Of a stretch of DNA of 64,000 nt, positions 1 to 8,210 are shown piece by piece (position 1 is the first letter of the stretch; every line of letters starts with the position of its first letter). The position numbers and the translations under genes were made by a program. The notes below the pieces were generated by a model. The model worked only from the letters and a program-made list of their open reading frames with translations, was not told the DNA's origin and made no database searches. Origin of the DNA: Negativicutes bacterium (GTDB taxonomy: Bacteria > Bacillota > Negativicutes > Anaeromusales > Anaeromusaceae). The DNA is taken from positions 1-64,000 of the forward strand of contig SAAJ01000008.1 of NCBI GenBank assembly GCA_009929485.1. The letters are read 5' to 3'.

Positions 1-2
1 AT

Positions 3-116
3 GATGTAGTGGAAACCGAATGCTGGAGCCTGGGAGATGAGCGTTGTCGCTTTGAGGCCAAGGTGGGACAGGGGCTAGGGCAGGCTTTTTGTGATTCCAG
101 TCTGGTGCACGGATAG
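3..116 (+). CDS. C-terminal end of a V4R-domain protein (partial)
   Basis: Frame 3 is open from the left edge to a TAG at 114-116 and gives 38 residues. The segment has the cysteine pattern that closes V4R (4-vinyl reductase) domains: E-x-x-C-W-S-L-G-D-E-R-C-R-F-E, matching the family ending E-x-x-C-x-x-x-G-D-x-x-C-x-F. V4R domains bind small hydrophobic ligands or metal and are found alone or as sensors of sigma-54 activators. Only the tail is visible, so the full architecture is unknown. A terminator follows directly. Confidence 0.6.
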   Translation, partial: DVVETECWSLGDERCRFEAKVGQGLGQAFCDSSLVHG

Positions 117-166
117 AAAAAAGATTGCGGTAAAATGAGAACTTGCATTTTACTGCAATCTTTTTT
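117..166 (+). terminator. Rho-independent terminator after the V4R gene
   Basis: A 15-base stem (GATTGCGGTAAAATG with its complement, one G-U pair) closes an 8-base loop and ends in a T run. It begins right after the TAG of the V4R fragment. The tail of repeat family C starts immediately after the T run. Confidence 0.85.
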
Positions 167-169
167 GTC

Positions 170-265
170 TTGCGGACCGTCTTGCTCCAATAAAAGTCTC
201 AAATACAAGCAATGTCGCCATAGCCTCTGCGTATCCTCTGTTACTCAGTTACTCTGTGTTTCGTG
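170..265 (+). repeat. Family C repeat, tail portion
   Basis: The segment starting TTGCGGACCGTCTTGCTCC, followed by an AAGTCTCAAATACAA stretch and a CCATAGCC stretch, recurs near 19512, 29568 and 38588. As in those copies it directly follows a hairpin with a T run. Confidence 0.7.
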
Positions 266-286
266 CCTTGTGCAGGTGTAATGGAG

Positions 287-315
287 TTGTCATGCCGTTG
301 TCATAGCTCTGTAAC
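287..315 (+). promoter_or_regulatory. Pho-box-like direct repeats
   Basis: TTGTCAT at 287-293 and again at 298-304 are separated by GCCG, and a degenerate third copy, CTGTAAC, lies at 309-315. The spacing is 11 bases throughout. This matches the layout of the enteric PhoB box (two CTGTCAT units with four bases between). The third unit ends 11 bases before the -10 at 327. PhoP/PhoB-type control is inferred; the window's right end also carries phosphate genes. Confidence 0.45.
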
Positions 316-326
316 ATGGAAAAAGG

Positions 327-332
327 TATAAT
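327..332 (+). promoter_or_regulatory. -10 box for the small membrane peptide gene
   Basis: A perfect TATAAT lies 31 bases upstream of the ATG at 364. No good -35 is present at 17 bases, which fits activator dependence on the Pho-box-like repeats just upstream. Confidence 0.5.
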
Positions 333-363
333 CAAACTAACAAAAGGCAAAGGAGGATGCGTC

Positions 364-513
364 ATGAGACATAGCGGTTGGATTTTAGCCTTAGCGGTAC
401 TGGTTCTTCATGCCTGGAAACCAGACTGGCTTTCTTTTGAAGGATTTGGCGCTCTTTTGCCCTGGACGGAAACCATGCGCGGCGTAGCCGGAACGCTGTT
501 GCAGACATTTTAA
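364..513 (+). CDS. Small membrane peptide, 49 residues
   Basis: An unrecognised short protein. The frame is open from an ATG at 316, but that start lies upstream of the TATAAT at 327. The ATG at 364 has AAAGGAGG seven bases before it, so 364 is chosen. The peptide has one hydrophobic stretch near its N-terminus (residues 5-16: G-W-I-L-A-L-A-V-L-V-L-H) and a tryptophan-rich remainder. It could be a single-pass membrane peptide or an uncleaved export signal. The upstream Pho-box-like site suggests phosphate control. No family is recognised. Confidence 0.55.
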   Translation: MRHSGWILALAVLVLHAWKPDWLSFEGFGALLPWTETMRGVAGTLLQTF

Positions 514-534
514 ATGCTGCCATAGCGCGCCTTC

Positions 535-563
535 TTGGCAGAAAAAAATTTTCGCAGTATGAT
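535..563 (+). promoter_or_regulatory. Sigma-A-type promoter for the FHA regulator
   Basis: TTGGCA at 535-540 and TATGAT at 558-563 are separated by exactly 17 bases, 27 bases before the gene's ATG. Confidence 0.65.
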
Positions 564-589
564 ATAGAAAAGAGATAGGTCCAGGAGGG

Positions 590-1285
590 ATGGCTGTGGA
601 AGAAAATTGGTGTTTGGTTGTAGAAAAAGGAGTGCCCTATCCTTCCGGCAGCCGAATTATGCTGGAAAAAGGGGAATGGCTATTGGGACGCAGCGGCCAG
701 GGAGAGGCAGGGATGTATTTTGCCAGCCCTTTCGTCTCGCGGCGTCATTGTCTGGTTTGTTGCGATGAAACGGGTGTGAGCATAAAGGAGCTGGGCAGCC
801 GTCATGGTACCAGCGTCAACGGCGAGCCATTGCAACAGGAAGTACGTCGGCTGGCGCCGGGAGACCGTTTGGAATTGGCGTCTGGTCTTGTGGCGTTACG
901 GTTGGAGCATGGGGGCGACGAAAAAACGCTCGACTTGAGCCGCACGCTAATGCTGCGTCAAGGCTTGGAGCTGCCGCAACCCTTAGCGCTCTTTCCAGAA
1001 CGGCAGGAATGCCAGGTGTACGGGGAAAGTGTTTCTTTGAGCGGCAAAGAGTGGCATTTGCTGCAGCTTTTGTGGGAACGCGCCGGTACGCTGGTGGACT
1101 ATGAGACGATCAAACGGGAGATCTGGCCGGAGCGCATGCAAACTGACGGGCAGGGCGTTGTGGACGTGGGCACAGACGAGTTGAATGTGCTCATCTATCG
1201 GTTGCGCAAGAAGCTGGGCGATGCTTCGCGGCTTTTGAAAACCGTCCGAGGCAGCGGCCTACTCCTTAGAGGAACCAAAGATTGA
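590..1285 (+). CDS. FHA domain / winged-helix transcriptional regulator
   Basis: A 231-residue cytoplasmic protein. Residues ~25-105 form an FHA phosphothreonine-binding domain, with the hallmark G-R-S, S-R-R-H and G-S-R-H-G-T-x-V-N-G motifs. Residues ~135-230 form an OmpR-type winged helix that ends in the usual R-L-R-K-K-L and V-R-G-x-G segments. There is no receiver domain, so the input is probably Ser/Thr phosphorylation of a partner rather than Asp phosphorylation. The start is set by CCAGGAGGG just before the ATG. It is transcribed alone from its own promoter. Targets are not visible. Confidence 0.85.
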   Translation: MAVEENWCLVVEKGVPYPSGSRIMLEKGEWLLGRSGQGEAGMYFASPFVSRRHCLVCCDETGVSIKELGSRHGTSVNGEPLQQEVRRLAPGDRLELASGLVALRLEHGGDEKTLDLSRTLMLRQGLELPQPLALFPERQECQVYGESVSLSGKEWHLLQLLWERAGTLVDYETIKREIWPERMQTDGQGVVDVGTDELNVLIYRLRKKLGDASRLLKTVRGSGLLLRGTKD

Positions 1286-1425
1286 TTCACATCTCGCGCT
1301 AAACAGGCTCTTTTTCCGTCCTGCTTCGTCAGAAAGCCTCGGAATAGCGATGCTATTCCTGCTTTTTCTTTCTCGTTTGGCGAAAAAATTCCTATGTTTT
1401 GCGGAGTGTTCATTCAATCACTGGC
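1280..1425 (-). repeat. Family B repeat (minus orientation)
   Basis: The reverse complement matches the copies near 4030, 13523 and 60806 without gaps over its core. The shared core contains GCAGGAATAGC and CGAGGCTTTCTGACG. Read from 1413 downwards it holds an open frame with the peptide core AGIASLFRGFLT, also found in other copies. Confidence 0.75.
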
Positions 1426-1480
1426 TCCTCAAGTGGCTAGGAACAGAATACGAAAAAGACGGGTGAAGCACATAGAAATT

Positions 1481-1610
1481 GAATTCCTCCGCCGCTGTGG
1501 CGGCACCTCTCTTTGACGGGCGGCAGGAGTTTTTGCCTTAGTCTATCGAGAATGCTGTGGCTAAATGTCCCCCTTGCCAAAGGGGGAATGCCCGCAGGGC
1601 CAGGGGGATT
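1481..1610 (+). repeat. Family A REPIN-like repeat, copy 1
   Basis: About 130 bases. The two ends are diverged inverted copies of one module of ~45 bases (CCTCCGCCGC... and ...CAGGGGGATT). Each end contains its own small hairpins, such as the CCCCCTTGCCAAAGGGGG stem. Other copies lie at 20310, 25322 and 25841. Confidence 0.85.
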
Positions 1611-1669
1611 CTTCGGAGAGACGTGGTAATCTCTCCGCGTTGCTGATTCGTATCATACCAGGCTAAACG

Positions 1670-1713
1670 AAAAATCCGGTCTAAGAAAGTAAATCTTTCT
1701 AGACCGGATTTTT
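1670..1713. terminator. Bidirectional terminator
   Basis: A near-perfect 19-base stem (AAAAATCCGGTCTAAGAAAG and its complement) has A and T runs at its ends. It sits between the convergent FHA regulator and the membrane protein gene, and can serve both. The stretch 1714-1784 holds a CT-rich family D repeat remnant. Confidence 0.85.
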
Positions 1714-1784
1714 GTAGCTATATAGGAATTTATAATAGTTACTCTGTATCTCGTTCCCTCTGTCGTACCCTCCATTTACTCCAT

Positions 1785-3335
1785 TTACTCTTGTTTTATA
1801 TTGTCGTTTTTCATTTTTCGCCACAGCTGCCAGGGACCTTGCTCTTTTTCAAGGCGGTACTGGGCGAAGAAGGCGTCAGCTCGGTCCGGCGCTTCACCGC
1901 GGACCAGCAGCCAGGGAACTTCAGGATACAGATTTTCATAGCTCCAACGCCAAGAAATCCATTCATCATAGCGGGGCAAAGTGGCTTCATCAACGTGGCG
2001 GCGGATGGTGCCGAAGCGGTAGTCGATGAAGGCGTTGACAGCGAGACCGCCGTTGTCCAGCGTTTGATAGTTGGCAAAATGAAGATACACCGGGCGTCCG
2101 CGAAAAGAGTTGTCATAAAAGAGCGGCGCTACGAGGCCGCTTTCCGCTGCAGGCAGCAGGGAAGCATTGAAGCTGGCGCTGTCTTGGCGAAAGGACCAAA
2201 AGTATTCACTCCAGGCAGCGCCGTGCAGCAAAGACACCAACAGCATGGCAGCCACAGCTCGCTTGCCGAGGGGACGGACGCTGCCGGCGCCGGCAAGGAG
2301 CACTAAACCTAGAAGCAAGAACACGCTGAAACGTTCGTAGATAATACCGTGGCCGTCGATTTCCCGTGGCAGAACGAGCACGCCGCCCAGGGAGAGGAAG
2401 AGGAGCAGCCATACGGAAAAAAGACGATGTTGTTTCCAGGGCTTGTGGCTGTACCTACAGCGATTCCAGGCGAAAGCGCCTAAGACCAGGGTGAAAAAAG
2501 AGGCCGCAAGATAACCGGCAGCGCCTTCGTACAGGGCGCGGTTGTCCAAGGTCACCGCGTCGGCCAGACGTTGCGGCCAGGCGGCTAGAAACTCACCGCC
2601 TAAGTAGTAATCTTGCAGCAGGTGACCGGTGTGAGAACCGGGCTGAAAGCCGCCGCCAGCGGTGAGCCAAGCGGTGACGAAGAGCAGTACCGGCAGTGCG
2701 GCAGTTCCCAACGGCGCAAGCGAAGAAAGATGTCTGCGCCGGTTGTAGGCGGCCTGCAGGCTGAGAAAGAAGAGTGCAAACAGCGTGGTCTGTCCGTGCA
2801 GGAAAAAGAGCAGGACTAGGAACAGGCTGAGTGGTACGAGATGCTTGCTTCTGCCATCGCGGAGCCAGGCTAGTTGGCAAGACCAGGCGCCGCAGAAGGC
2901 TGGCAAAGAGGCCGTATAGCCCACAAAGCCCCAAGTGACGCTGTAATGGTAGAGCAAAAGCAGGGAGAGGACTGCGCCGCGGCCATCGCCGCCGAGACGG
3001 CGCAGCAGACTCCAGACAGATAGAGGCAGCGCTAGTATGTACAAGCCATAGAAAACGCGAGCGCCCTGCTCTACGTTAGCAAAGATAGGGAGACTGCAAA
3101 ACCAAGGGAAAAACGTATTCGGTTGGAAGAGACGCTCCAGCAGCACATAATTTCGGTACAGGCTGTCTGGGGCGTCATAATCCCGATAAATGGCGGCGAC
3201 TGCCAAATGATTAGGCAGGTCGGTAAAGGGCCAAAAGGGCAATGTAAGCATCCAAAAACACTGGAGTAGGCCTAGCATGCCTGCGAGGGTCCAGAAAATG
3301 CGCGAGGAAGAGAGCGCGGCAAAGACGTTTTTCAT
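1785..3335 (-). CDS. Polytopic membrane protein, possible GT-C glycosyltransferase
   Basis: 516 residues with about ten hydrophobic segments starting at residue 15, then a soluble C-terminal part (~400-515). The first external loop carries F-T-D-L-P-N-H-L, an acidic residue in the position where GT-C (polyprenyl-phosphate-sugar dependent) glycosyltransferases keep a catalytic Asp. No firm family signature is visible, so the enzymatic role is a guess. It is the second gene of a two-gene unit: its ATG lies two bases after the stop of the exported protein at 3338-3856. Work at the cell envelope is likely. Confidence 0.55.
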   Translation of the reverse strand: MKNVFAALSSSRIFWTLAGMLGLLQCFWMLTLPFWPFTDLPNHLAVAAIYRDYDAPDSLYRNYVLLERLFQPNTFFPWFCSLPIFANVEQGARVFYGLYILALPLSVWSLLRRLGGDGRGAVLSLLLLYHYSVTWGFVGYTASLPAFCGAWSCQLAWLRDGRSKHLVPLSLFLVLLFFLHGQTTLFALFFLSLQAAYNRRRHLSSLAPLGTAALPVLLFVTAWLTAGGGFQPGSHTGHLLQDYYLGGEFLAAWPQRLADAVTLDNRALYEGAAGYLAASFFTLVLGAFAWNRCRYSHKPWKQHRLFSVWLLLFLSLGGVLVLPREIDGHGIIYERFSVFLLLGLVLLAGAGSVRPLGKRAVAAMLLVSLLHGAAWSEYFWSFRQDSASFNASLLPAAESGLVAPLFYDNSFRGRPVYLHFANYQTLDNGGLAVNAFIDYRFGTIRRHVDEATLPRYDEWISWRWSYENLYPEVPWLLVRGEAPDRADAFFAQYRLEKEQGPWQLWRKMKNDNIKQE

Positions 3336-3337
3336 GG

Positions 3338-3856
3338 CTAGCCTTTCAAGGTAGCGACAATCGCGGGCAGCTCGGTGGTGAACAAAGCGGCCAGACGATC
3401 ATAAGAGGTGCTCATAAGCCCTCCTTCGGGCGGAGTCAGTTGTTTGTCGATGACAAATTGCTCATCTATAGCGGTGAAGGCCTTGCAGTCTACTACCATG
3501 TCTAAGGGGTTGACGGTAAACAAAATGACGTTTTTGACCTGGCGGTCTACGCAATAAGAGGTGAGATTGGCTGATTGGGCGCTGGCGGCGTTAGTGACAC
3601 CGTGGCGATTCAGATCCCGGAGCACATCGGTGCCGACATAGACTTCGCTGCCCAAAAGAAGGGAGCTCATTTGCATGCGCAGTACTTGGTTCAGGCCTTT
3701 ATTGAGAAGATCCAGGCCGGGAATGTCCCGGTCTCCAGCATCAATGTAAAGGGCTGTGGCCACAAAAGCGCTGTCGCCAGGCAGTTCCGCCGCTTGGGCG
3801 GCAGGGGTTAAAACGAGCAGAGCCAGAAGCAAAAACGGTAAAAGACGACGTAACAT
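3338..3856 (-). CDS. Exported protein of unknown function
   Basis: 172 residues. A signal peptide is clear: M-L-R-R, then a leucine-rich core and A-Q-A-A at residues ~20-23. The mature part is mixed alpha/beta with two cysteines (~residues 100 and 122). It resembles small periplasmic proteins that occur as fillers in Negativicutes, and has the same general plan as the protein at 15208. It probably shares a transcript with the downstream membrane protein, suggesting a joint envelope role. No family is recognised. Confidence 0.6.
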   Translation of the reverse strand: MLRRLLPFLLLALLVLTPAAQAAELPGDSAFVATALYIDAGDRDIPGLDLLNKGLNQVLRMQMSSLLLGSEVYVGTDVLRDLNRHGVTNAASAQSANLTSYCVDRQVKNVILFTVNPLDMVVDCKAFTAIDEQFVIDKQLTPPEGGLMSTSYDRLAALFTTELPAIVATLKG

Positions 3857-3889
3857 AATAAATTCCTTCTTTCGTTGATATTAGGTAGG

Positions 3890-3998
3890 AGCACGGAGAT
3901 TGAACAAGAGTCACGGGAGTCGCGAGAGGGTACGCAAGAGAAGAACGGGGTACGGTTTTTTAACAGGAGTATAGGGAGTATAGGGAGGGTATGAAGAG
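3890..3998 (+). repeat. Family D purine-rich repeat cluster
   Basis: Two units follow each other: one of the type GAACAAGAGTCACGGGAG ending in GAGGGTACG, and one of the type AACAGGAGTATAGGGAG ending in GGAGGGTATG. The pattern recurs at about ten other intergenic places in both orientations. Confidence 0.7.
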
Positions 3999-4027
3999 TC
4001 CATTAAATTAAACACCAAAGGCTCAGC

Positions 4028-4262
4028 TGATTTAATGAGTGCACCACCAGGGCAAGAGATTTTTTCGCCTGGCAAGAAAGAAGGGCGCGAGAATAGCGGC
4101 GCTCTTTTAAGGCTTTCTGACGCAGCCAGGCGGAAAAAGAATTGTCGTGGCGTGTGATACGAATAAATTAGCAGGGCCAGCAATAGCGGCGCTCTGCCGA
4201 GGCTTTCTGACGAAGTATGACGGAAAAAGAACCGCTTTGGCGTGAGATGTGAATAAATTATT
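4028..4262 (+). repeat. Family B repeat, one and a half tandem copies
   Basis: A full copy runs ~4028-4170. A 5'-truncated second copy runs ~4171-4262. Both contain AATAGCGGCGCTC and GGCTTTCTGACG. The second copy ends exactly at the stop codon of the AbrB-family gene (minus strand). Confidence 0.75.
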
Positions 4263-5298
4263 GATTCCTGTGCCGGAAGTACCACTGAAAAAACGGCGGG
4301 ATGACGAGGAGGATGAACAAGAGCCGGAAGAGCTGGTAGGAGATGATGATGGAAAGGTCTGCGTGGACCATCATGGCGGTGAGGCCCATTTCCGCCATGC
4401 CGCCGGGAGCGGTGGCGATGAAGGCCGTAGCCAGGCTATAACCATGCAGATTGGAGAGAACCAGGCCAATGCCTAAGGTGGCGGTGAGCAGCAGGGCGAC
4501 GGACAGCGCTGTTAGGGGCACTAGGCGTTTCCAAGAAGGAAGCGCTACCAAAGGAATGTTAAGGCCCATGTAAGTACCGACGCACCACTGGGCGGCTTTC
4601 AGCAGTTCCGAAGGCAAAGGCGGTGTTGTGTATCCTTGCAAAGACCAGATGGCTGTGCCTAGAATGGGACCCAGCAGCTGCGGCGTGGGCAAGTGCAGCT
4701 TTGTGGCGATAAGCATACCGCCAATAGCCAAACCCAGCGGCGGCAGATAGGCAATAAGCAGTTCTTCGGCGCTGCCGGACAGGACAACGCCAACGACATC
4801 CACGTGATCCGCCAGGCCGTGCAAAACCAAAAACGGCACCGTGAAGACCGTAGCCAAAAGACGAAAAGTCTGCAAGAAAGTAACGACGCCAGGAGCTGTA
4901 TGCGGCATTTCTTCACTTAACGCGGTCATTTGCGTCAGTCCGCCGGGCGTACTGCCCAGAAAGGCGCTGGAAAGGCTGATGTCGGTGTAGCGAGCCGTTA
5001 CAGAGGCCATCCAGAGGCTAATGGCGATCACCAAAACGGTCGAAAGGCAGATGGCAGGCAACTGCTGTAAAATGGCCTGCGCCGTATGCGGCGTGAAGGG
5101 AGCGCCCATGGCGTAACCCAGAAAGAGCATACCGCCGTTACGAACTTGTATTGGCCAAGCAGCCGGGCGGTGCAGCAAGGCTCGCCAGAGGAGCACCGCC
5201 GCTAGCGGACCTAGAGTCCAGGGGAGCGGCATGTTCAGCCAAAAGAATAAAAAGCCTCCGCAAGTAGCGATAAGGCCGGCTTGAAACATGAGAAACAT
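4258..5298 (-). CDS. AbrB-family (duplicated-domain) membrane permease
   Basis: 346 residues and about ten membrane segments in two related halves, as in the AbrB/'ammonia monooxygenase' permease family. Each half has the glycine-rich signature: G-S-T-P-G-G-L-T-Q-M near residue 110 and T-A-P-G-G-M-A-E-M near residue 310. The open frame extends 61 residues further upstream to 5481, but that part is translated repeat DNA. The family is normally ~350 residues, so the ATG at 5298 is preferred. A GAAAGGGG ribosome site lies somewhat far upstream. Substrate unknown. The gene stands alone between repeat clusters. Confidence 0.75.
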   Translation of the reverse strand: MFLMFQAGLIATCGGFLFFWLNMPLPWTLGPLAAVLLWRALLHRPAAWPIQVRNGGMLFLGYAMGAPFTPHTAQAILQQLPAICLSTVLVIAISLWMASVTARYTDISLSSAFLGSTPGGLTQMTALSEEMPHTAPGVVTFLQTFRLLATVFTVPFLVLHGLADHVDVVGVVLSGSAEELLIAYLPPLGLAIGGMLIATKLHLPTPQLLGPILGTAIWSLQGYTTPPLPSELLKAAQWCVGTYMGLNIPLVALPSWKRLVPLTALSVALLLTATLGIGLVLSNLHGYSLATAFIATAPGGMAEMGLTAMMVHADLSIIISYQLFRLLFILLVIPPFFQWYFRHRNQ

Positions 5299-5405
5299 AG
5301 TGAGTAAAGGACCCCTTTCAAGCGATAGGACGAGAATACGGAGAAGACGGAACACAGAGGAACAGAGGGAATGCCAGAGGAAACAGAGAGAGGAAAGGAT
5401 ATTGC

Positions 5406-5526
5406 AAGAGATTGCTTCGCTTTGCTCGCAAAGACAAAAGTTAGGAGAACGGCAATAAATTTGTTTGGTAGCGACAGCCAACTTATCACGTCGTTGCGAG
5501 GAGCGCAGCGACGCGGCAATCTCTCA
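5406..5526. repeat. Family E repeat, two inverted units
   Basis: A minus-oriented unit at 5406-5436 (GATTGCTTCGC...CTCGCAAAGAC) and a plus unit at 5489-5526 (GTTGCGAGGAGCGCAGCGAC...CAATCTCT) form an inverted pair. This is the widespread 'GTCATTGCGAG-GCAATCTC' type. A second pair is at 55098-55180. The rest of 5299-5738 holds CT-rich remnants only. Confidence 0.75.
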
Positions 5527-5679
5527 GGGGCCGATAAAATTTCTCTGCTTACTCTGTGTTCCGTCCTATCGATTTCAGCAATCTCCTTGAGTATAGCGCA
5601 AGGCGGTGGAGATGTCACCGTCCTATGAGGAAACTGTAGGGAAAAAGTCATTTTGGTTTCCTAGTGCTAGCAGGGACGG

Positions 5680-5685
5680 TATAAT
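5680..5685 (+). promoter_or_regulatory. Candidate -10 for the bce-like operon
   Basis: TATAAT lies 54 bases before the response-regulator ATG. No convincing -35 is seen at the proper distance, so this is tentative. Confidence 0.35.
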
Positions 5686-5738
5686 AGTAATAATAAAGAA
5701 GTTTGCAGAGTAGGTTGGAATAAAAGGGGGGGCTGCGG

Positions 5739-6413
5739 ATGTTTCGGATATTGGTAGTCGAAGACGATAGTAAGCTGCGGGACTTGATCCTGTTGAATTT
5801 GCGCAAATGGGGCTTTGAAACGAAGGGCGTAGAAGATTTTTCCAAAGTTATGGAAGCGGTAGAAGAACAGGATCCTCATTTGGTGCTGCTGGACATTAAT
5901 TTGCCGATGTATGACGGCTTTTACTGGTGCCGCAAAATTCGCAGCACCAGCAAACGGCCTATTATTTTCATTTCCTCCCGAGGCGCTAATATGGATGTTG
6001 TTATGGCCGTAAATATGGGGGGCGATGATTTTGTACAAAAACCATTTTCCCTAGATGTCTTAGCGGCTAAAATGCAGGCCCTATTGCGGCGCACGTATTC
6101 CTATGGCAAAGAAGAGGGAGAAATCGTAGAGCACCGGGGGGCGGTGCTTCATTTGGGAGAGGGAGAGCTTCTTTATCAGGATAAAAAGATCACACTGACG
6201 CGCAATGAACTGCGTATTTTGCATCTTTTGATCAAACATGGCGGCGAGGTGCTCAGCCGGGAAAAGATTATGCGCGCTCTCTGGGAGGATGAAAATTTTG
6301 TCGATGACAATACCTTGACGGTCAACATCAACCGCCTGCGGCGCAAGCTGAGCGACGCGGGCCTGGAAGACTGGGTTGAAACCCGCAAGGGACAAGGGTA
6401 TGTGCTTCTATGA
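5739..6413 (+). CDS. OmpR-family response regulator, BceR-like
   Basis: 224 residues. A receiver domain covers residues 1-~115, with phospho-acceptor D52 in L-L-D-I-N-L-P and the conserved Lys in Q-K-P-F. A winged helix covers ~130-224 (V-N-I-N-R-L-R-R-K-L, R-K-G-Q-G-Y). It is the first gene of a four-gene unit with kinase, ATPase and permease, the standard Bce arrangement in which the regulator turns on the transporter in response to cell-wall-active peptides. The last codons overlap the kinase start by four bases. AAAAGGGGGGG precedes the ATG. Confidence 0.9.
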   Translation: MFRILVVEDDSKLRDLILLNLRKWGFETKGVEDFSKVMEAVEEQDPHLVLLDINLPMYDGFYWCRKIRSTSKRPIIFISSRGANMDVVMAVNMGGDDFVQKPFSLDVLAAKMQALLRRTYSYGKEEGEIVEHRGAVLHLGEGELLYQDKKITLTRNELRILHLLIKHGGEVLSREKIMRALWEDENFVDDNTLTVNINRLRRKLSDAGLEDWVETRKGQGYVLL

Positions 6414-7423
6414 ATTGGCGTGATTATGCGCGCGATCAAGCTGGGCTTGCGGCGTGTCTGGTTTGCGTGACTTTTTTTGTCGCTGCGATGACGGCGCTTG
6501 ATAATACGCTGCATATGGATTCTGGGAATGTGGTATATATGATTGGCGTGTGCCTGTTCCTTTTCCTGCTCTACTGGCTGTGTGACTTTGCTGTGCGGCG
6601 GCGGCACTTGCGCCGCCTGCAGGAGGTACTGGCGGACGAAGAAGGGCTGGCGGATGCGGTAATGCCGCCGCTGCCGCGGCCGGCCAATCGAGAGCAGGCG
6701 CTATATCATGAGCTTTTGCAACGCATTTTTGCGGCGCAGGAGCGTCGTTATCGCCGCTTGCATCAAGAACGGCAGCAGCAGGGAGAATTTCTGGCTACCT
6801 GGGTGCATGACACGAAGATGCCGATTGCCGTATCGCGCCTGCTCTTGGAAGGGGCGGCGGATAAAGCGCCGGAAGAGTTACTGTCCAGCTTGGAAGAAGA
6901 GCTGGATCGCATTGAAGCCGGCGTGGAAAGGGTGCTCTATTCGGCCAAAATGGAGTCCTTTGCTAAGGACTATTTGATCCAGGAAGTGTGCCTGGAGCAG
7001 GTACTCAAAGAAGCCGTGAAGCGTCATTCGCGAACCTTCATCGCCAAGCGGATTCGCCTGGATTTGCGCGAATTGCCGGGGTTGGTGTTAAGTGATCGCA
7101 AATGGCTGAGTTTTATTTTGGATCAAATTTTATCCAACGCTCTGAAATATACGACAGTGGGAGGCTGCATCCGCGTGTTTTCCGAGGGCAAAGGCCGTCA
7201 TTGGCGGCTGCTTTTGGAGGATAACGGCATCGGCATTCCTGCTGAGGATGTGCCGCGCATTTTTGACAGGGGTTTTACTGGACGCAATGGTCGAGAATTT
7301 CAGCATGCTACCGGCATGGGGCTTTATTTGGCGGCGCAGTTGGCGGACAAGCTGGGGCACCGTTTAGAAGTGGAGTCTAAAGAAGGAGAATATACGCGCC
7401 TGATTATTGATTTTTCTTGGTAA
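6410..7423 (+). CDS. Intramembrane-sensing histidine kinase, BceS-like
   Basis: 337 residues. Two membrane helices (~residues 12-30 and 42-62) are separated by only a short loop, with no sensor domain, as in BceS kinases that read the state of their ABC partner. The H-box reads W-V-H-D-T-K-M-P-I (~residue 138); the ATPase has N-A-L-K-Y, D-N-G-I-G-I-P and G-M-G-L-Y-L. It overlaps the regulator by four bases and the ATPase frame follows directly, so the genes are coupled. Confidence 0.9.
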   Translation: MNWRDYARDQAGLAACLVCVTFFVAAMTALDNTLHMDSGNVVYMIGVCLFLFLLYWLCDFAVRRRHLRRLQEVLADEEGLADAVMPPLPRPANREQALYHELLQRIFAAQERRYRRLHQERQQQGEFLATWVHDTKMPIAVSRLLLEGAADKAPEELLSSLEEELDRIEAGVERVLYSAKMESFAKDYLIQEVCLEQVLKEAVKRHSRTFIAKRIRLDLRELPGLVLSDRKWLSFILDQILSNALKYTTVGGCIRVFSEGKGRHWRLLLEDNGIGIPAEDVPRIFDRGFTGRNGREFQHATGMGLYLAAQLADKLGHRLEVESKEGEYTRLIIDFSW

Positions 7424-7445
7424 GGTGCGGGAAAGGAGGAGGCCT

Positions 7446-8210
7446 GTGATTCCAGTGTTGGAAATGGAGCATGTTACTAAGATTTATGGCGCTAAAGGCG
7501 GTGCAACAGTCGCGTTAAATGATGTGTCGCTGCGAGTGATGCCTGGGGAGTTTATTGCGGTGATGGGGCCTTCCGGCGCGGGTAAGTCGACGCTTTTGAA
7601 CCTGGCGGGAATGCTGGACCAGCCAACGTCGGGCAGCGTGTTTTTGGAAGGCCTGGACATGCAGCGGATGAAAAAAGAGGAGCTGGCGATGCTGCGCAGG
7701 AAAAAGCTGGGCTTTATTTTGCAAGAGGCCAATTTATTGGCTACGCTGACTTTGAAGGAAAACATGCTGTTGCCGTTATTACTGGCGAAGATGCCTGTGG
7801 AGGAAATGGAAAATCGGGTGGCTTACTTGGCGGAGCGCTTGGGTTTGCAGCGGGTATTGGAGCATTTTCCGCAGGAAGTCTCCGGCGGCGAGCGGCAGCG
7901 AACGGCTGCGGCGCGGGCTGTCATTCACAGGCCCCGGCTGGTGTTGGCGGACGAGCCTACTGGCGCGCTGGACTCCAAGGCCACGGCGGATTTGCTGCGC
8001 GTGCTAACCGAACTCAATGAAGAATATCAGACAACCTTGCTTTTGGTGACGCACGATCCTTTTGCAGCCAGCTACGCTAAGCGTATTTTGTTTATTAAAG
8101 ATGGTCTGATTTTTACGGAGCTGCGCCATGGCGGCGACCGACGGGAATTTTTCCAGCGCATTTTGGATGTGTTAGCCATGCTCGGAGGTGACGGGCGTGA
8201 CCTTATTTAA
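7446..8210 (+). CDS. ABC transporter ATPase, BceA-like
   Basis: 254 residues from a GTG at 7446, preceded by GGAAAGGAGG. An in-frame ATG at 7407 lies inside the kinase gene and lacks a ribosome site. Walker A is G-P-S-G-A-G-K-S-T, the signature V-S-G-G-E-R-Q-R, Walker B L-V-L-A-D-E-P-T-G-A-L-D, and the switch V-T-H-D. It belongs to the MacB/LolD-like class that powers BceB permeases to free lipid II-cycle intermediates from bound peptide antibiotics. The 3' end overlaps the permease gene. Confidence 0.92.
   Translation: MIPVLEMEHVTKIYGAKGGATVALNDVSLRVMPGEFIAVMGPSGAGKSTLLNLAGMLDQPTSGSVFLEGLDMQRMKKEELAMLRRKKLGFILQEANLLATLTLKENMLLPLLLAKMPVEEMENRVAYLAERLGLQRVLEHFPQEVSGGERQRTAAARAVIHRPRLVLADEPTGALDSKATADLLRVLTELNEEYQTTLLLVTHDPFAASYAKRILFIKDGLIFTELRHGGDRREFFQRILDVLAMLGGDGRDLI

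Noticed and set aside
1791-2306. Plus-strand frame of 171 codons opposite the membrane protein gene
   Set aside because: A shadow of the minus-strand gene; no start signal or recognisable domain.
5299-5481. 61-residue N-terminal extension of the AbrB-family permease frame
   Set aside because: It is translated repeat and CT-rich intergenic DNA; the family length and the ATG at 5298 fit better.
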